Origin: Microbacterium mangrovi
GTDB taxonomy: Bacteria; Actinomycetota; Actinomycetes; Actinomycetales; Microbacteriaceae
Length of the DNA: 64,000 nucleotides
Assembly (NCBI RefSeq): GCF_000802305.1
Contig: NZ_JTDK01000006.1
Location: 310,001 to 374,000, forward strand
Direction: 5' to 3'
Position numbers and translations under genes: made by a program. Below the pieces are notes generated by a model. The model worked only from the letters and a program-made list of their open reading frames with translations. It was not told the origin of the DNA and did no database searches. The first letter of the stretch is position 1, and the number at the start of each line of letters is the position of its first letter. Shown piece by piece: positions 29,478 to 38,612 of the stretch.

Positions 29478-30167
29478 TCAGGAGAAGAGCTGGCGTAGCG
29501 CGTCGAGGTCGCCCGAGTCGACCACCTTCTGGATTGCGTTGATGGTGCCCTGGTTCGCGAACATGCCCTTGAGCGTGTCATTCCAGATCGCTCGCACAGC
29601 GTCGATGTCGCCCGCATCGACTGCTGCGCCCGCGGACTCGATCGCCCGCTGGTAGGGGATCTGCTTGAACCCGGCTCCCGCGTCCATCGGGCTGAAGTAC
29701 GGCACCCAGGGAGTGTCGGGATTGGGGTTGAGCCACAGCACCTGCCCTGACTGAATCATGCGCACGTGGTTCATCGAGTCGAGGTTCGGGTACGCACACA
29801 GCCGTTCTGCAATCACGGCCTCGACGTCGCCGGGAGCGACGGTGTATGTCGAGGGATTGCCGTGGTCATCGAGCGTCACCTTGCCGCGCGCGAACTCTCG
29901 TGTGCCGAGATCCCGGAGAGGCGACTGTCGCGCCCAGCTCCAGTCATCGGTGGAGCTGACGACCTCGGACATGCCGTCGCAGGTTGCCGGCTCGGTCGAT
30001 TCCGGCGTCGGAGTGGCCTCGGTCGCCGGCTTGGCGGCAGCCGGAGTGGATGCCTCGGGCGTCGGCCCGGCGTCGGGTGCGGTGGCGGTGCATCCGGCAA
30101 GTGCGAGAGTGGCCAGTGCGAGGGCGGTGAAGGTGGTCCTGACCTTGGCTGTGGACATGACGCTCAT
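29478..30167 (-). CDS. Hypothetical lipoprotein
   Basis: About 229 residues. Signal peptide with lipobox ALAGC (Cys 26 from the chosen start), then a Thr/Pro/Ala/Glu-rich linker of about 40 residues, then a folded domain with PWVPYFSPMDAGAGF and a helical C-terminus (IESAGAAVDAGDIDAV, IQKVVDSGDLDALRQL) that resembles ankyrin-like or short helical repeats. Start could be 30167 or 30158; neither has a clear Shine-Dalgarno. Its upstream DNA is the dead higA sequence, so its promoter must lie in or past that relic. Not recognised; probably surface exposed. Confidence 0.8.
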   Translation of the reverse strand: MSVMSTAKVRTTFTALALATLALAGCTATAPDAGPTPEASTPAAAKPATEATPTPESTEPATCDGMSEVVSSTDDWSWARQSPLRDLGTREFARGKVTLDDHGNPSTYTVAPGDVEAVIAERLCAYPNLDSMNHVRMIQSGQVLWLNPNPDTPWVPYFSPMDAGAGFKQIPYQRAIESAGAAVDAGDIDAVRAIWNDTLKGMFANQGTINAIQKVVDSGDLDALRQLFS

Positions 30168-30304
30168 GTTGGCAGATCGTCGTTCCAGCTCATACTGCGT
30201 CTGCAGATTGAGCCAGAACTGCGGTGCCACTCAGAAGTGGCGCCCGAGCCGAAGCGCGATGTCTGCCGTGATCGCGCGCTTGCGTGCACGATCTCGTTGA
30301 TTCG
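30168..30304 (-). pseudogene. Remnant of a HigA-type antitoxin gene
   Basis: Reading the minus strand gives RINEIVHA, then in the next frame KRAITADIALRLGRHF, a TGA stop, and VAPQFWLNLQTQYELERR. Together this is the C-terminal half of the HigA/VapI antitoxin HTH family (RINEIVxGKRAITADTALRL ... PQFWLNLQ). One base seems deleted from a Gly codon (GGC to GC before AAG), and a Gly codon (GGA) looks changed to TGA. The N-terminal half, with most of the HTH, is missing; the relic starts just after the ychF stop. No higB toxin is nearby. Confidence 0.88.
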
Positions 30305-30310
30305 AGGCGC

Positions 30311-31384
30311 CTAATTGTTGAAGCGGAACTCCACCACGTCGCCGTCCTGCATGACGTAGTCCTTGCCCTCGAGTCGCGCCTTGCCGTGCGCCCGTGCCTC
30401 GGCCACCGACCCGAGCTCGAGGAGGTCATCGAACGAGATGACCTCGGCCTTGATGAAGCCCTTCTCGAAGTCCGTGTGGATCACGCCGGCAGCCTGGGGG
30501 GCCTTCCAGCCCTTGTGAATCGTCCACGCCCGGGCTTCCTTGGGGCCGGCCGTCAGGTACGTCTGCAGACCGAGCGTGTCGAAGCCGATCCGCGCGAGCT
30601 GATCGAGGCCGGATTCGTCCTGACCGGTGGAGGCGAGCAGCTCGGCGGCGTCCTCCGGGTCGAGGTCGATGAGCTCCGACTCGATCTTCGCGTCCAGGAA
30701 GACAGCCTGCGCAGGCGCCACGAGAGCGGCGAGTTCCGCCTTGCGGTCGGCATCCGTCAGCACCGCCTCGTCGACGTTGAAGACGAAGATGAACGGTTTC
30801 GCCGACAGCAGTCCGAGTTCGCGGATCGGCGTCAGGTCCAGGCCGGATGCCGACAGCAGGATGCCTCGTTCGAGCGAGTCCTTGGCAGCGATCGCCGTCT
30901 CGAGGACGACCGGCTCGGTCTTGCGGCCGCGCACCTCCTTCTCGTAGCGGGCGATCGCCTTCTCGAGGGTCTGGAGATCGGCGAGCATGAGCTCCGCGTT
31001 GATGGTCTCGAGGTCGTTCTGCGGGTTGACGGCACCGTCCACGTGCACCACGTCGTCATCGGCGAAACCGCGTACGACCTGGGCGATGGCGTCAGCCTCA
31101 CGGATGTTCGCGAGGAACTGATTGCCCAGCCCCTCCCCCTCGGAGGCGCCCCGCACGATGCCGGCGATGTCGACGAACGACACCGACGCGGGCACGAGGC
31201 GCTCGCTGTGGAACACGTCGGCGAGCTGCTGAAGCCGCGCGTCCGGCAGATTCACGACCCCGATGTTGGGCTCGATCGTCGCGAACGGGTAGTTCGCCGC
31301 GAGCACCTGGTTCTTGGTCAGGGCGTTGAAGAGGGTGGACTTGCCGACGTTGGGCAGTCCGACGATTCCGATGGTGAGAGCCAC
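30311..31384 (-). CDS. ychF: Ribosome-binding ATPase YchF
   Basis: 357-residue OBG-family P-loop protein that prefers ATP and associates with ribosomes. G1 is GIVGLPNVGKST, G2 region YPFATIEPNIGVV, G3 DIAGIVRGASEGEGLGNQFL; the C-terminal TGS domain is present (AWTIHKGWKAPQAAGVIHTDFEKGF, ending YVMQDGDVVEFRFNN). GTG 31384 follows TAGACT plus 8 nt, so the message may be leaderless. Starts the conserved actinobacterial block that includes ispH, xseAB, glpX and fumC. Confidence 0.97.
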   Translation of the reverse strand: MALTIGIVGLPNVGKSTLFNALTKNQVLAANYPFATIEPNIGVVNLPDARLQQLADVFHSERLVPASVSFVDIAGIVRGASEGEGLGNQFLANIREADAIAQVVRGFADDDVVHVDGAVNPQNDLETINAELMLADLQTLEKAIARYEKEVRGRKTEPVVLETAIAAKDSLERGILLSASGLDLTPIRELGLLSAKPFIFVFNVDEAVLTDADRKAELAALVAPAQAVFLDAKIESELIDLDPEDAAELLASTGQDESGLDQLARIGFDTLGLQTYLTAGPKEARAWTIHKGWKAPQAAGVIHTDFEKGFIKAEVISFDDLLELGSVAEARAHGKARLEGKDYVMQDGDVVEFRFNN

Positions 31385-31392
31385 GGGAATCC

Positions 31393-31398
31393 AGTCTA
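31393..31398 (-). promoter_or_regulatory. ychF -10 box (leaderless)
   Basis: TAGACT, then 8 nt, then GTG. It sits in the last codons and stop region of the upstream methyltransferase gene. Confidence 0.5.
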
Positions 31399-32160
31399 CG
31401 AGACGGACGGCTCCGAACCCGCCTCGCGGCGTGCGCGGAACGCCTTGGTCACGTAGGGCAGCTCGACGGTTTCGGCATCCACGGCTCCGATCTCGTCGAA
31501 GAGGCCACCGAGCTCGGACTCGATCCGAGCACGTTCGGCGGGTTCGGCGGTGATGATGTAGCTGCGTGAACGCACCATGGCGAACAGCTGTTGCCTCGTC
31601 ATCCTCCTGCGCCAGCCGAAGGTGCGCGTTTCCGGGCGGGTGAACGGCGCCGCGATCTCCGGCCCCTCGTCCGCGAGCATCTGCTCCGCCGAGCTGGGGT
31701 GCATGATCGCCGTCATCCGGGCCACCCACGGCACGCTTTCGTCGCGGAGGTTCCAGATGAGACCGAGGCTCCCACCCGGGCGGAGCACGCGACCGGCCTC
31801 GGCGCACGCCTCGGCCACGCGCACCCAGTGCCATGCCTGCCCGAACACGAGCGCATCGGCTGACGCGTCGTCGAGCGGCAGCTGCTCCGCGGTCCCCACG
31901 AACGCCGGGACACCGGGCAGCGCCGTCTGCAACGCGCGCAGCATCCCGGCATCCGGATCGACCGCGACGGCGTCCGCGCCCAGGTCGACGAGCGTCCGCG
32001 TGAGCTTGCCGGTTCCCGCGCCGACGTCGGCCACCCGGGGGTGCTCTCCCAGCCCGTCGAGCAGGAAGCGGACCGCATCGGCGGGGTATCCCGGGCGACC
32101 TGCCTCGTAGTCCCCCGCTGCGCCCCCGAAGGAGCGGGCCATCTCATCGCGCGTCGCCAT
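31396..32160 (-). CDS. SAM-dependent class I methyltransferase
   Basis: 254-residue Rossmann-fold methyltransferase. Motif I is VADVGAGTGKLTRTL, motif II about VDPDAGM, and the post-I region FVGTAEQLPLDDASAD; these match UbiE/Coq5-like small-molecule methyltransferases. The N-terminal FGGAAGDYEAGRPGYP segment is common in this group. Substrate unknown. The gene stops 12 bp before ychF starts. Confidence 0.88.
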   Translation of the reverse strand: MATRDEMARSFGGAAGDYEAGRPGYPADAVRFLLDGLGEHPRVADVGAGTGKLTRTLVDLGADAVAVDPDAGMLRALQTALPGVPAFVGTAEQLPLDDASADALVFGQAWHWVRVAEACAEAGRVLRPGGSLGLIWNLRDESVPWVARMTAIMHPSSAEQMLADEGPEIAAPFTRPETRTFGWRRRMTRQQLFAMVRSRSYIITAEPAERARIESELGGLFDEIGAVDAETVELPYVTKAFRARREAGSEPSVS

Positions 32161-32187
32161 GGTCCTGACAGTAATCGGCCGACGGTC

Positions 32188-32814
32188 TCAGTGGATGAAC
32201 AGGAGGAGCGCCGCCACACCGATGAACAGCGAGCCGAAGATCGTGTTCAGGATCCGCTGGCCGGGCATCGTGCGAGCGAACCGGCCGAACGGCTTCGCCG
32301 CGAGGGCGAAGAAGAACCACATCACGATGACGTCGACCACGATGGTCGTGACGATGAGGATGAGGTACTGCGGAAGAGCCGGTCTACCGAGGTCGATGAA
32401 CTGCGGCACGAAGGCCACGAAGAACACGATCGCCTTCGGGTTGAGCAGGTTCACCCAGAATCCACGGCGGATCATCGACAGGGCGCTCTCCGGCCGGCGC
32501 GGGGTGTCATCGTCCTCGGCGACCGCGACCGGCCGCGCCAGGATCAGCCGCACCCCGAGGTACACCAGGTAGGCCGCGCCGAGATACCGGATCACCCCGA
32601 AGAGCAGAGGCGAGCGCGCCACCAGCAGGCCGAGCCCTGCCGCCACGATGACGACGTGCACGACGAGTGCCAGCTGCTGGCCGACGACCCCCCAGATCGA
32701 GCGCCGCCACCCCTCGTTGAGGGAGTTCGTCATCGTGTTGACGGCTCCGGCCCCGGGAGTGAAGCTGATCACGATGCAGGCGGTCAGCAGGGAGATCCAG
32801 ACGGTCAGAGTCAC
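32188..32814 (-). CDS. LysE/RhtB-family amino acid exporter
   Basis: 208-residue membrane protein with six hydrophobic segments, the LysE/RhtB fold. The family opening FTPGAGAVNTMTNSLNEGWR and the GFWVNLLNPKAIVFFVAFVPQF segment are strong. It exports amino acids or homoserine-type compounds. GTG 32814 follows TACAAT plus 7 nt; other starts lie further upstream but without homology. The divergent gene is a DEDD exonuclease. Confidence 0.92.
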   Translation of the reverse strand: MTLTVWISLLTACIVISFTPGAGAVNTMTNSLNEGWRRSIWGVVGQQLALVVHVVIVAAGLGLLVARSPLLFGVIRYLGAAYLVYLGVRLILARPVAVAEDDDTPRRPESALSMIRRGFWVNLLNPKAIVFFVAFVPQFIDLGRPALPQYLILIVTTIVVDVIVMWFFFALAAKPFGRFARTMPGQRILNTIFGSLFIGVAALLLFIH

Positions 32815-32821
32815 TCGCTCA

Positions 32822-32827
32822 ATTGTA
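32822..32827 (-). promoter_or_regulatory. lysE -10 box (leaderless)
   Basis: TACAAT, then 7 nt, then the GTG start of the LysE-type exporter. Confidence 0.5.
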
Positions 32828-32896
32828 TGAGGGCGCGGCGGCCCGGACCGCGGCGCGCCTCCCGGCCGAGCGTCTCCCGGCGGCGAGGCTTGTCTC

Positions 32897-33493
32897 ATGC
32901 CCCTGGATTTCACTGCGATCGATTTCGAGACAGCGAACTCCAGCAACGCCTCCGCCTGCGCGGTCGGCCTGGTGCGCGTCCGCGCGGGTCGCGTCGTCGC
33001 CCGCACTGGGTGGCTCATCCGTCCGCCGGCCGGCCACGACGCGTTCTTCGACATCAACGTCGGCATCCACGGAATCCGTCCGGCGGACGTCGCCCGGGCT
33101 GCGACCTGGACCCGGCAGCTCCCGGCGCTCACCGCATTCGCGGGAACCGACGTGCTCGTCGCACACAACGCGGGCTTCGACATGGCGGTGCTCCGCTCCA
33201 GCTGCGACGCGACCGGCGCGGAGGTCCCGGAGTACCGCTACCTCTGCAGCGTAAAGGTCTCGCGGAAGACCTACGACATCCCGTCGCACCGGCTGCCTCT
33301 GGCTGCCGCCGCGGCCGGACACCGCGAGTTCGCCCACCACGACGCCACGGAGGATGCCGAAGCGTGCGCGGCCATCATCATCGACGCCGCCCGCCGGGCG
33401 CAGGCGACGACGATCGGCGAGCTCGCGGCTGCGCACGCCCTGCCGTTCGGGACGATCGGCGCCGGCCGGAATCGGGCCGCGGTGGCCGCCTGA
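32897..33493 (+). CDS. DnaQ-like 3'-5' exonuclease
   Basis: 198 residues of the DEDDh exonuclease fold. ExoI motif AIDFETANSS (D9, E11), ExoII HNAGFDMAVL, and ExoIII HHDATEDAEACA are present, so it should be active on single-stranded or mismatched ends. No polymerase or BRCT domain; it is the stand-alone, DNA polymerase III epsilon-like type. A short C-terminal SAP-like tail (TTIGELAAAHALPFGTIG) may aid binding. Start ATG 32897 is 6 nt after a GAGGCT box. Confidence 0.9.
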   Translation: MPLDFTAIDFETANSSNASACAVGLVRVRAGRVVARTGWLIRPPAGHDAFFDINVGIHGIRPADVARAATWTRQLPALTAFAGTDVLVAHNAGFDMAVLRSSCDATGAEVPEYRYLCSVKVSRKTYDIPSHRLPLAAAAAGHREFAHHDATEDAEACAAIIIDAARRAQATTIGELAAAHALPFGTIGAGRNRAAVAA

Positions 33494-33539
33494 CCGGCGC
33501 GAACCCTCCGATGTCGGACCCTGCTGTCATGCTGTGGCC

Positions 33540-34886
33540 ATGGACGCACTGACAGTTCTGCTGCTGGTCATCGGATGCCTCATCGCGGGCGCCGTCGCCG
33601 GCTGGGCGTTCGCGCTCGCCCGCGCCGGAGAACGCGCGGCCCGCGAACGCGCGGCGTTCGGCGAACGTGCCGCCGCCGCCGAAGCGGAGGCCGCGGCTCT
33701 TCGCGCAGAGCTCGATCACCAGCGGCAGGCCGCGCGCGACATGGCCGCCGCCGCCCGCGCAGATGACGCGCTGCGCGAAGAGCGCGAGCGCCGCGAGCAG
33801 AGCGTGCTGCGGGCCCTCGCCCCGGTCCAGGAGTCGCTCGACGCGATGCAGCGCAAGGTGGTGGACCTCGAACGAGATCGGCACCACCAATACGGAGCCC
33901 TGGCAGAACAGCTCCGCGCCCAGCACGACGCCGGCGAAGCACTGCGGGCGACGACAGAATCCCTTGCCGGTGCCCTGCGCTCGGGCGCCACCCGGGGCGT
34001 GTGGGGCGAGACGCAGCTGCGCCGGGTCGTCGAAGCCGCGGGCCTCACCCGATACGTCGACTTCGACCTGCAGACCTCGATCACGTCCGATTCCGGCGCC
34101 GGGCGCCCCGACATGATCATCCGGCTCCCCGGCGACAAGGCGCTCGCCGTCGACGCCAAGGCCCCCCTCGACGCCTACCTCGAAGCGAGCGCCATCCCGC
34201 TCACCGCCCAGGGCACCGAGCTGCAGAGGCGCCGCGAACTGCTCGCTCGCCATGTGAAGGCCGTGCGAAGCCACATCGACGCCCTCGCCCGCAAGACCTA
34301 CTGGCTCGGTCTCAGCTCGAGTCCCGAGTTCGTCATCTGCTTCATCCCGAGCGAGTCCCTGCTCGCCGCCGCGCTCGAAGAAGATCCGTCACTGCTCGAC
34401 TACGCGTTCTCCAAGCGTGTCGCCCTGGCTTCGCCGGTCAACCTCTGGGCTGTGCTCAAGACCGTCGCGTACACGTGGACACAGCAGGACGTCTCCGCCC
34501 AGGCACGCGAGCTCTTCGACCTCGGCACCGAGCTGTACCGGCGGCTCGGCGCACTCGCCGGCCACGCCGACAAGATGCGACGGGCCATCGAACGCACCGT
34601 GGATGCCTACAACGGCTTCGTCGGCTCCCTCGAGTCCCGCGTGCTCACGACGGCACGGCGCTTCCCCGGCATCGACGAGGCGAGCATCGACGCGCTGGTG
34701 CCGGTGACACCGATCGACAAGCAGCCACGGCGCGTCACGGCACCGGAGCTTCTCGACGGTGTGCTCGACGAGGAGCAGTCAACGACGCTGGCCGAGGTGG
34801 GCGACCTCCGTGCACGACTCGCCGACGAGGAACCGTGGTCAGTGCCCGCCCGGCACGAAGTTGAGCAGCAGAACCGCACCGACTGA
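33540..34886 (+). CDS. rmuC: DNA recombination protein RmuC
   Basis: 448 residues: an N-terminal membrane helix (LTVLLLVIGCLIAGAVAGWAF), a long Ala/Glu/Arg-rich coiled coil (about 30-130), and the RmuC nuclease-like domain (RGVWGETQLRRVVEAAGL, DMIIRLPGDKALAVDAKAPL, TYWLGLSSSPEFVICFIPSE). RmuC limits inverted-repeat-driven rearrangements. Start 33540 is 6 nt after a CATGCT box. The C-terminus overlaps an opposing small gene by 48 bp. Confidence 0.95.
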   Translation: MDALTVLLLVIGCLIAGAVAGWAFALARAGERAARERAAFGERAAAAEAEAAALRAELDHQRQAARDMAAAARADDALREERERREQSVLRALAPVQESLDAMQRKVVDLERDRHHQYGALAEQLRAQHDAGEALRATTESLAGALRSGATRGVWGETQLRRVVEAAGLTRYVDFDLQTSITSDSGAGRPDMIIRLPGDKALAVDAKAPLDAYLEASAIPLTAQGTELQRRRELLARHVKAVRSHIDALARKTYWLGLSSSPEFVICFIPSESLLAAALEEDPSLLDYAFSKRVALASPVNLWAVLKTVAYTWTQQDVSAQARELFDLGTELYRRLGALAGHADKMRRAIERTVDAYNGFVGSLESRVLTTARRFPGIDEASIDALVPVTPIDKQPRRVTAPELLDGVLDEEQSTTLAEVGDLRARLADEEPWSVPARHEVEQQNRTD

Positions 34887-35090
34887 GACGAAGAGGAACG
34901 CGCCGATCATCCACCAGGCGCTCACCGGCTGATTCGGCTCACGCCGCACGCGGAAGAGCACGTCAGGCCGCCGAGCCGGATCCACCGGCGGTGTCGGGGT
35001 GGCGGCGGCACCCGTCCGGCGGGCCAGAGCATCGGCGATGACCGCCTGTGCGCCGGTGCGGGGCGAACTGTCGGAGTCCGGCTGCGTCAT
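34839..35090 (-). CDS. Small single-pass membrane protein
   Basis: 83 residues, start at MTQPDSDSS after an AGGAGA Shine-Dalgarno 4-8 nt upstream. A polar Ala/Pro-rich half is followed by one membrane helix near the C-terminus (WWMIGAFLFVSVGAVLLL). It overlaps the 3' end of rmuC by 48 bp in convergent arrangement. Unknown function. Confidence 0.75.
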   Translation of the reverse strand: MTQPDSDSSPRTGAQAVIADALARRTGAAATPTPPVDPARRPDVLFRVRREPNQPVSAWWMIGAFLFVSVGAVLLLNFVPGGH

Positions 35091-35168
35091 GTCATTCTCC
35101 TGCCGTGTCGACGAGTCCACCATCGATTCTGGCAGGCGACCCTGCGTGGTGTGTGAATGGCGCGCTCC

Positions 35169-36155
35169 TCACAGCCATTTGGAGACGAGGTGCTCCGACG
35201 AGATCCGGCGGAGGGTCCCCGACTTGCCGCGCAGCACCACGCTCTCGGTGAAGATGTACTCCCCGCGGCGCTGCACGCCGGCAACCAGCTGCCCGTCCGT
35301 CACACCCGTGGCGACGAAGATCGTGTTGTCGCCCTTGACCAGGTCGTCCGCCTCGTAGACGGTGTCGAGCTTCAGACCGGCATCCAGCCCGCGCTGACGC
35401 TCCTCGTCGTTGCGCGGCGCCAGGATGCCCTGGATGTGTCCGCCGAGCGCCTTGATCGCGCACGCCGTCACGATGCCCTCCGGGCTGCCGCCGATGCCCA
35501 CGCACATGTCGGTGCGGCTGTCATGCCGCGCGGAATTGATGCCGCCGGCGACATCGCCGTCGCTCAGCAGGCGGGTACCGGCGCCGGCTTCGCGGATGTC
35601 CTCGATGAGCTGGTCGTGGCGCGGGCGGTGGAGCACGGAGACCACCATCTCGGACACCGGCTTGCCGAGGGCCTTCGCCAGCCGACGGATGTTCTCGCCG
35701 ATCGGCAGGCGGATGTCGACCACCCCGACTCCGGCCGGCCCGGTGACGAGCTTGTCCATGTAGAAGACGCTCGACGCATCGAGCATCGTGCCGCGGTCCG
35801 ACACGGCGAGCACCGAGATCGCGTTGTTGCGGCCGGCGGCCGTCAGCGTCGTCCCGTCGATCGGGTCGACCGCGATGTCGCACTGCGGCCCCTGCCCGTT
35901 GCCGACGCGTTCGCCGTTGAAGAGCATGGGCGCGTCGTCCTTCTCGCCCTCGCCGATGACGATGGTTCCGTCGAAGTTGACCGTGGTGAGGAAGGCGCGC
36001 ATCGCGTCGACCGCGGCACCGTCGGCGACCTCCTTCTGGCCTCGACCGACCCACGGCGTGGCGCGGATCGCCGCCGCCTCCGTGGCGCGCACCAGCTCCA
36101 GCGCGAGGTTGCGGTCGGGGTGCAACGGGCTCATATCGGCAGTCAGGCTCACCAT
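35169..36155 (-). CDS. glpX: Fructose-1,6-bisphosphatase class II (GlpX)
   Basis: 328-residue gluconeogenic phosphatase. Metal and substrate motifs are clear: GEGEKDDAPMLFNGE, AVDPIDGTTLTAAGR and RHDQLIEDIREAG. Actinobacteria use GlpX as the main FBPase. ATG 36155 follows TAGGCT plus 6 nt. It is divergent from the aldolase gene fba across about 200 bp, so the two reciprocal steps of glycolysis and gluconeogenesis share one control region. Confidence 0.97.
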   Translation of the reverse strand: MVSLTADMSPLHPDRNLALELVRATEAAAIRATPWVGRGQKEVADGAAVDAMRAFLTTVNFDGTIVIGEGEKDDAPMLFNGERVGNGQGPQCDIAVDPIDGTTLTAAGRNNAISVLAVSDRGTMLDASSVFYMDKLVTGPAGVGVVDIRLPIGENIRRLAKALGKPVSEMVVSVLHRPRHDQLIEDIREAGAGTRLLSDGDVAGGINSARHDSRTDMCVGIGGSPEGIVTACAIKALGGHIQGILAPRNDEERQRGLDAGLKLDTVYEADDLVKGDNTIFVATGVTDGQLVAGVQRRGEYIFTESVVLRGKSGTLRRISSEHLVSKWL

Positions 36156-36161
36156 GAGGCC

Positions 36162-36167
36162 AGCCTA
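36162..36167 (-). promoter_or_regulatory. glpX -10 box (leaderless)
   Basis: TAGGCT, then 6 nt, then ATG. The fba side of this divergent region has TAGAGT near 36273 and a leader of about 70 nt. Confidence 0.55.
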
Positions 36168-36357
36168 TCGAGCGTGCTTCCGGCAACCAGGGCGTACGCG
36201 TGCCGGGCGGTTGTAATGTTTGCCGATCTTTATCGTCTCGGCCGCGAAAAGCGCCCGCAAGCCGCAGCCCGATAGAGTGGGCCGAGGACGCCCGGCGCTC
36301 AGCCGCGGTCGCCCTCTCTGAACCCTCCCCGCTGAGCCTGCCAAGGAGCCGAGGACC

Positions 36358-37389
<1,032 letters not shown>

Positions 37390-37396
37390 GCCCAGA

Positions 37397-37437
37397 CGAG
37401 GGATGCCCCCGGTCGCCACGACCGGGGGCATCCCTCG
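37397..37437. terminator. Bidirectional terminator between fba and the MOSC gene
   Basis: Perfect 19-bp stem (CGAGGGATGCCCCCGGTCG and its complement) with a 3-nt loop; a T run follows on the plus strand. It starts 7 bp after the fba stop and ends 25 bp before the stop of the convergent gene. Confidence 0.92.
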
Positions 37438-37462
37438 TTTCCACCGCGATGGATCGTCGCCG

Positions 37463-38014
37463 TCACTCCGGTCCGCGGTAGATGTCCAGGATCGTCGGCG
37501 CGTCCGCGGGCGCGGGGATGACGGCGATCTCGTCGCCCGCCTCGATCCGGCCCTTACGCACCACGCGCAGGTAGGCGCCGAGGCGCCGCTCGCGGGAGAA
37601 GCGCTTCACCCACCCTCGCTCGTCCTCGCCGCCGATCCAGCGGGCGAAGGTCTGGCAGGGTGTGCGCGGCAGGGTCACCTGAAGCTCGACGCTTTCGCCG
37701 ATGCGCCAGATCTCACCGACCCGGGCGTTGCTCACGTCGAGGCCGGCGACCCGCAGGTTCTCCCCGAACATCCCCGCGGGGATGTCCCGGCCGAGTTCCC
37801 CGGCCCAGAAGTCGGCGTCCTCCTGCGCGTACGCGTACACGGCCTGATCGAGGCCTCCGTGGTGCTTGCGGTCGGCCTGGACGTCCGCGTAGACGCCATA
37901 CGGCCCGACGCGCACACGGCCCGCGGCGGGCGCCTTGTCGATGGCCGTCACACCGACGGCTCCCGCATCGGAGTGCAGCCGGCGAACGGCGCAGACGGCG
38001 AGAAGCCGGGGCAT
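37463..38014 (-). CDS. MOSC-domain protein
   Basis: 183 residues with the MOSC core: LAVCAVRRLHSDAGAVGVTAIDKAPAAG at the start, the KHHGGLDQAVYAYAQEDADFW and GMFGENLRVAGLD segments, and a conserved PCQTFARWI cysteine. MOSC proteins bind molybdenum-cofactor-like sulfur or act in moco-dependent reductions; most stand-alone ones (YiiM type) reduce N-hydroxylated compounds. ATG 38014 fits the family start; an in-frame GTG at 38047 would overlap the upstream gene. Confidence 0.9.
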   Translation of the reverse strand: MPRLLAVCAVRRLHSDAGAVGVTAIDKAPAAGRVRVGPYGVYADVQADRKHHGGLDQAVYAYAQEDADFWAGELGRDIPAGMFGENLRVAGLDVSNARVGEIWRIGESVELQVTLPRTPCQTFARWIGGEDERGWVKRFSRERRLGAYLRVVRKGRIEAGDEIAVIPAPADAPTILDIYRGPE

Positions 38015-38039
38015 CCCGCCACCCTGCGGGGCAAACGGC

Positions 38040-38612
38040 TCAGCCACCGCGGTTCTGCAGAAGGTAGGCGGAGATGGCCGGGTCGCCGAACAGCGGAACC
38101 ACCACGCAGACGAACACGACGGCGTAGGTCACCGCCGCACCGGCGAGCGGCACCCACCACGCGATCTTCCCTCGTCGCAGACGACGCAGCGACAGGGTGA
38201 GCGTGCACAGGTAGCCCGCGATGAGCACCACTGTGGCGACGACACCCCACACCTGGGCGGCGGACGTGTTGGTGAAGGTCCCCGGGATCCCTTGGAGCGC
38301 CATCGTCTGGGTTGCGAGCGCCGACAGATTGAGGAACTGCGGGATCGACAGCACGACGTTGACCGCGCCGAAACCCAGGAGCATCAAGCTGACGAGCCGG
38401 TCGGCAGCGTGCGGCTGTGCGACCTGCTGTGCCCGGCCCGAGGGCGACGGTGGCACGGCCGGAGGGGGCATACGGGAGAACGGCGGTGCGCCCGGAGTCG
38501 GCGGAGCGGGCGGCTCGGACGCGGGTTCACGGATGTGCGCCCGCTGCTGCTCGGGGGTCGCGTATTCGCCGAACTGCGGCCGCGGACGCCGGTCACCGTT
38601 CGGGTCGGTCAT
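38040..38612 (-). CDS. Hypothetical proline-rich membrane protein (DUF6264-like)
   Basis: 190 residues: a polar Pro/Ala-rich cytoplasmic N-terminus of about 65 residues, then three to four membrane helices ([60 protein letters not shown]) and a short tail. Its start overlaps the ispH stop in ATGA. Proteins of this kind beside ispH in Microbacteriaceae are classed as DUF6264 as I recall; the function is unknown. Confidence 0.8.
   Translation of the reverse strand: MTDPNGDRRPRPQFGEYATPEQQRAHIREPASEPPAPPTPGAPPFSRMPPPAVPPSPSGRAQQVAQPHAADRLVSLMLLGFGAVNVVLSIPQFLNLSALATQTMALQGIPGTFTNTSAAQVWGVVATVVLIAGYLCTLTLSLRRLRRGKIAWWVPLAGAAVTYAVVFVCVVVPLFGDPAISAYLLQNRGG

Noticed and set aside
29237..29617. Possible remnant of a DUF559-type nuclease (segment LTWTAQVVDLLARTRRV)
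   Set aside because: The resemblance is one short motif with no active-site residues; it also overlaps the lipoprotein gene in another frame. Too weak to call.
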